A DNA stretch of 7,450 bases from CAZAGO01 sp964485045 (GTDB lineage Archaea > Nanobdellota > Nanobdellia > Pacearchaeales > GW2011-AR1), in assembly GCA_964485045.1 (NCBI GenBank), contig CAZAGO010000024.1, positions 1 through 7,450 of the forward strand, given 5' to 3'. A model generated the notes under the pieces. The model worked only from the letters and a program-made list of their open reading frames with translations. It was not told the DNA's origin and did no database searches. A program made the translations under genes and the position numbers. Shown here one piece after another: positions 6,010 through 7,450 of this stretch. The number at the start of each line of letters is the position of its first letter. Position 1 is the stretch's first letter.

Positions 6010-7450
6010 AGAAAGCCAAATAATATTTGATAGAAACTCCATAAGGACCATGGCAAAGGACGTCAGGTCTCTTCAAGAAAAAAATACTTCTTTAAACCAA
6101 GAAGCATTTTTAGGTGATTTAAAGCAAAAAGAAACTATTGAAAAAGTAGAGCTTAAGATTGAGGAAAAAATAATTAAAGATGACAAATTAGGCAAAGAAA
6201 GAGAAAAAATACAAAATCTTATCAAAAGTCTAGACTTAACTTCTTCTAAAAAAGATAACGTTTTAAGAAATGAAATAGCTATTTTAGAAGAAAAAGAAGA
6301 AAGTAATTCTATAGAGGTTAAAACGCCACTTAAAACGACAGCTATAAAGGAAAGTGTTATTCCTCAAAAAGAAGAAGAAAAGCCAGTAGAAGTTAATATA
6401 GCTACAAAATTAAGCATAAAAGAGGCTGTCTTAAATGAATCCGTGCTTGATGCAAGGAATTCAGAAGACATTGCTGAAGATTTTAAAAAGAGTGATAATA
6501 AGGAGTCAGCAAGCGAGGACGTTAAAGAAGTGCTTATCCCACAAACAGACTTAAAAGATAATCTTGAAGAATCAAATAGTGCAAAAGATATTTTTAAGGA
6601 ATTGCAAGAAGAAGGGGATGATAAAAATATCGAGACAGAAATTAGTTTAGATAAAGTGGAAGATGTGGCTAAAGAAGAGCCCATTACTCCAAAAACAGAT
6701 GAAGAGAAAATTAAAGAAATAGAGGAGCAAATTGAAAAAGTAGAGCAAGAAAAAAGCGTAATTAGTGAAAAAGGCAAACCTTTTGAAGAAAATATTCAAA
6801 GTATACTTGAAGCAATAGAAGAAATAAAATCGGAAATTAAGAAAATTAGAAAAGACGAAAGAATTATCGAGGCAAAAAAAACTAATATAGAAGAAAAAGA
6901 AAGAGTGGCAAGCGAAAATCAAAAAATGGATATTGAAAAAGAAAGATGGAAAATAGAAAACGAAAGGGATAGATTAGAGCAGGAAAGGTATCAAAAAGAA
7001 GACGAGTTTAAGTCTTTAAAACTTCAACTAAAAGAAATAGAATTGAAAGTTGAAGAATTTAAACAAGAAATTTCTAATTTGGATAGTGAAAAGGAAGCAC
7101 TTTTAAAAGAAAAGCAAAGTATTTTGCTATCTAAAGAAAAAGCTTCTATAGATGAAAAATTGAGTAAGTTGAACAATGTTTACGAAGAAACAAAAGAAAA
7201 GTTGTTTAAAAATAACGAAGATAGGGGAAAAATAGATTTAGAGTATAATGAAATTATAAAGCAAGAAAAATCCATTGAAGACGAAATCTTTGTACTAGAA
7301 AAACAAGATAATGAAACAGAGGACGTAATAGAAAAAAGAAGGATAGAAGAAAATAGAAGGCAAAAAGAGGAGGAAAGGAGGAGCATTGAAAAAAGAAGAT
7401 GGGAAATTGAAGAAAAAATAAATGAAGTAAAACAAGAGAGAGAAAAAATA
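5981..7450 (+). CDS. Long highly charged coiled-coil protein, partial at window edge
   Basis: The frame opens after a TAG at 5936-5938. Its first ATG is 5981, within the last 29 nt of pnp, and it has no stop to the window end (490 codons, C-terminus missing). No homologue is recognised. Residues 1-50 are polar and carry an amphipathic-looking patch, IIFDRNSIRTMAKDVRSLQE (14-33), which may be a conserved N-terminal motif. Residues 50-267 are Lys/Glu-rich with scattered prolines, probably flexible. Residues 268-490 lack proline and are dominated by Glu, Lys, Arg, Ile and Leu in heptad-like spacing, consistent with a very long coiled coil. IEKERWKIE (318-326) and IEKRRWEIE (469-477) repeat the same motif and contain the only two Trp. 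There is no Cys, no His, no signal peptide and no membrane helix, so it is probably cytoplasmic. Translation is likely coupled to PNPase. A structural or scaffold role is plausible but unproven. Confidence 0.85.
   Translation, partial: MDNPQTTQTEESQIIFDRNSIRTMAKDVRSLQEKNTSLNQEAFLGDLKQKETIEKVELKIEEKIIKDDKLGKEREKIQNLIKSLDLTSSKKDNVLRNEIAILEEKEESNSIEVKTPLKTTAIKESVIPQKEEEKPVEVNIATKLSIKEAVLNESVLDARNSEDIAEDFKKSDNKESASEDVKEVLIPQTDLKDNLEESNSAKDIFKELQEEGDDKNIETEISLDKVEDVAKEEPITPKTDEEKIKEIEEQIEKVEQEKSVISEKGKPFEENIQSILEAIEEIKSEIKKIRKDERIIEAKKTNIEEKERVASENQKMDIEKERWKIENERDRLEQERYQKEDEFKSLKLQLKEIELKVEEFKQEISNLDSEKEALLKEKQSILLSKEKASIDEKLSKLNNVYEETKEKLFKNNEDRGKIDLEYNEIIKQEKSIEDEIFVLEKQDNETEDVIEKRRIEENRRQKEEERRSIEKRRWEIEEKINEVKQEREKI

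Noticed and set aside
6364..7386. Three minus-strand open frames, Ser/Phe-rich, at the right end
   Set aside because: They are complements of the Lys/Glu-rich coiled-coil frame, which is open for 490 codons on the + strand. The antisense frames are short and of low complexity.

Overview
This AT-rich window (about one third G+C by eye) carries compact bacterial housekeeping and accessory genes, all on the + strand. TGA is used as a stop and TGG as Trp, so the code is standard. Three traits suggest an ultra-small bacterium of the Patescibacteria/CPR type, perhaps Parcubacteria-like: no start codon has a recognisable Shine-Dalgarno sequence, genes overlap or nearly touch, and a small orphan T4SS-type pilin is present. 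This placement is inference, because no rRNA or other phylogenetic marker was analysed. Two runs of exactly 10 N show that the sequence is a scaffolded, probably metagenomic, assembly.

Positions 1-2921 hold a lipid module: two tandem DegV/FakB-like fatty-acid-binding proteins followed by two tandem PlsY acyl-phosphate:glycerol-3-phosphate acyltransferases. Every junction overlaps by 4-11 nt, which points to one translationally coupled operon. FakB proteins present fatty acids to the kinase FakA, which makes acyl-phosphate. PlsY uses acyl-phosphate to acylate glycerol-3-phosphate. The set therefore reads as capture and use of exogenous fatty acids for phospholipid synthesis. FakA, PlsX and PlsC are not in the window. 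The first DegV gene is broken by an N gap and a frame change, and the second PlsY gene is interrupted by the other N gap.

Positions 2927-3578 hold tRNA-Arg(UCG), a possible promoter, a 143-residue two-helix secreted or membrane pilin-like protein (TrbC/VirB2 type), and tRNA-Lys(CUU). Both tRNAs start 0-5 nt after the stop codon of the preceding protein gene.

Positions 3609-7450 hold the classical rpsO-pnp pair (ribosomal protein S15 and polynucleotide phosphorylase), with a weak hairpin plus T-tract between them. A reading frame starts inside the last 29 nt of pnp and stays open for 490 codons to the window edge. It encodes a very charged, Cys- and His-free protein whose last 220 or so residues lack proline and look like one long coiled coil. 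It is the least explained gene here. No stretch over 300 bases lacks a gene, and no CRISPR array, insertion sequence or rRNA was seen.
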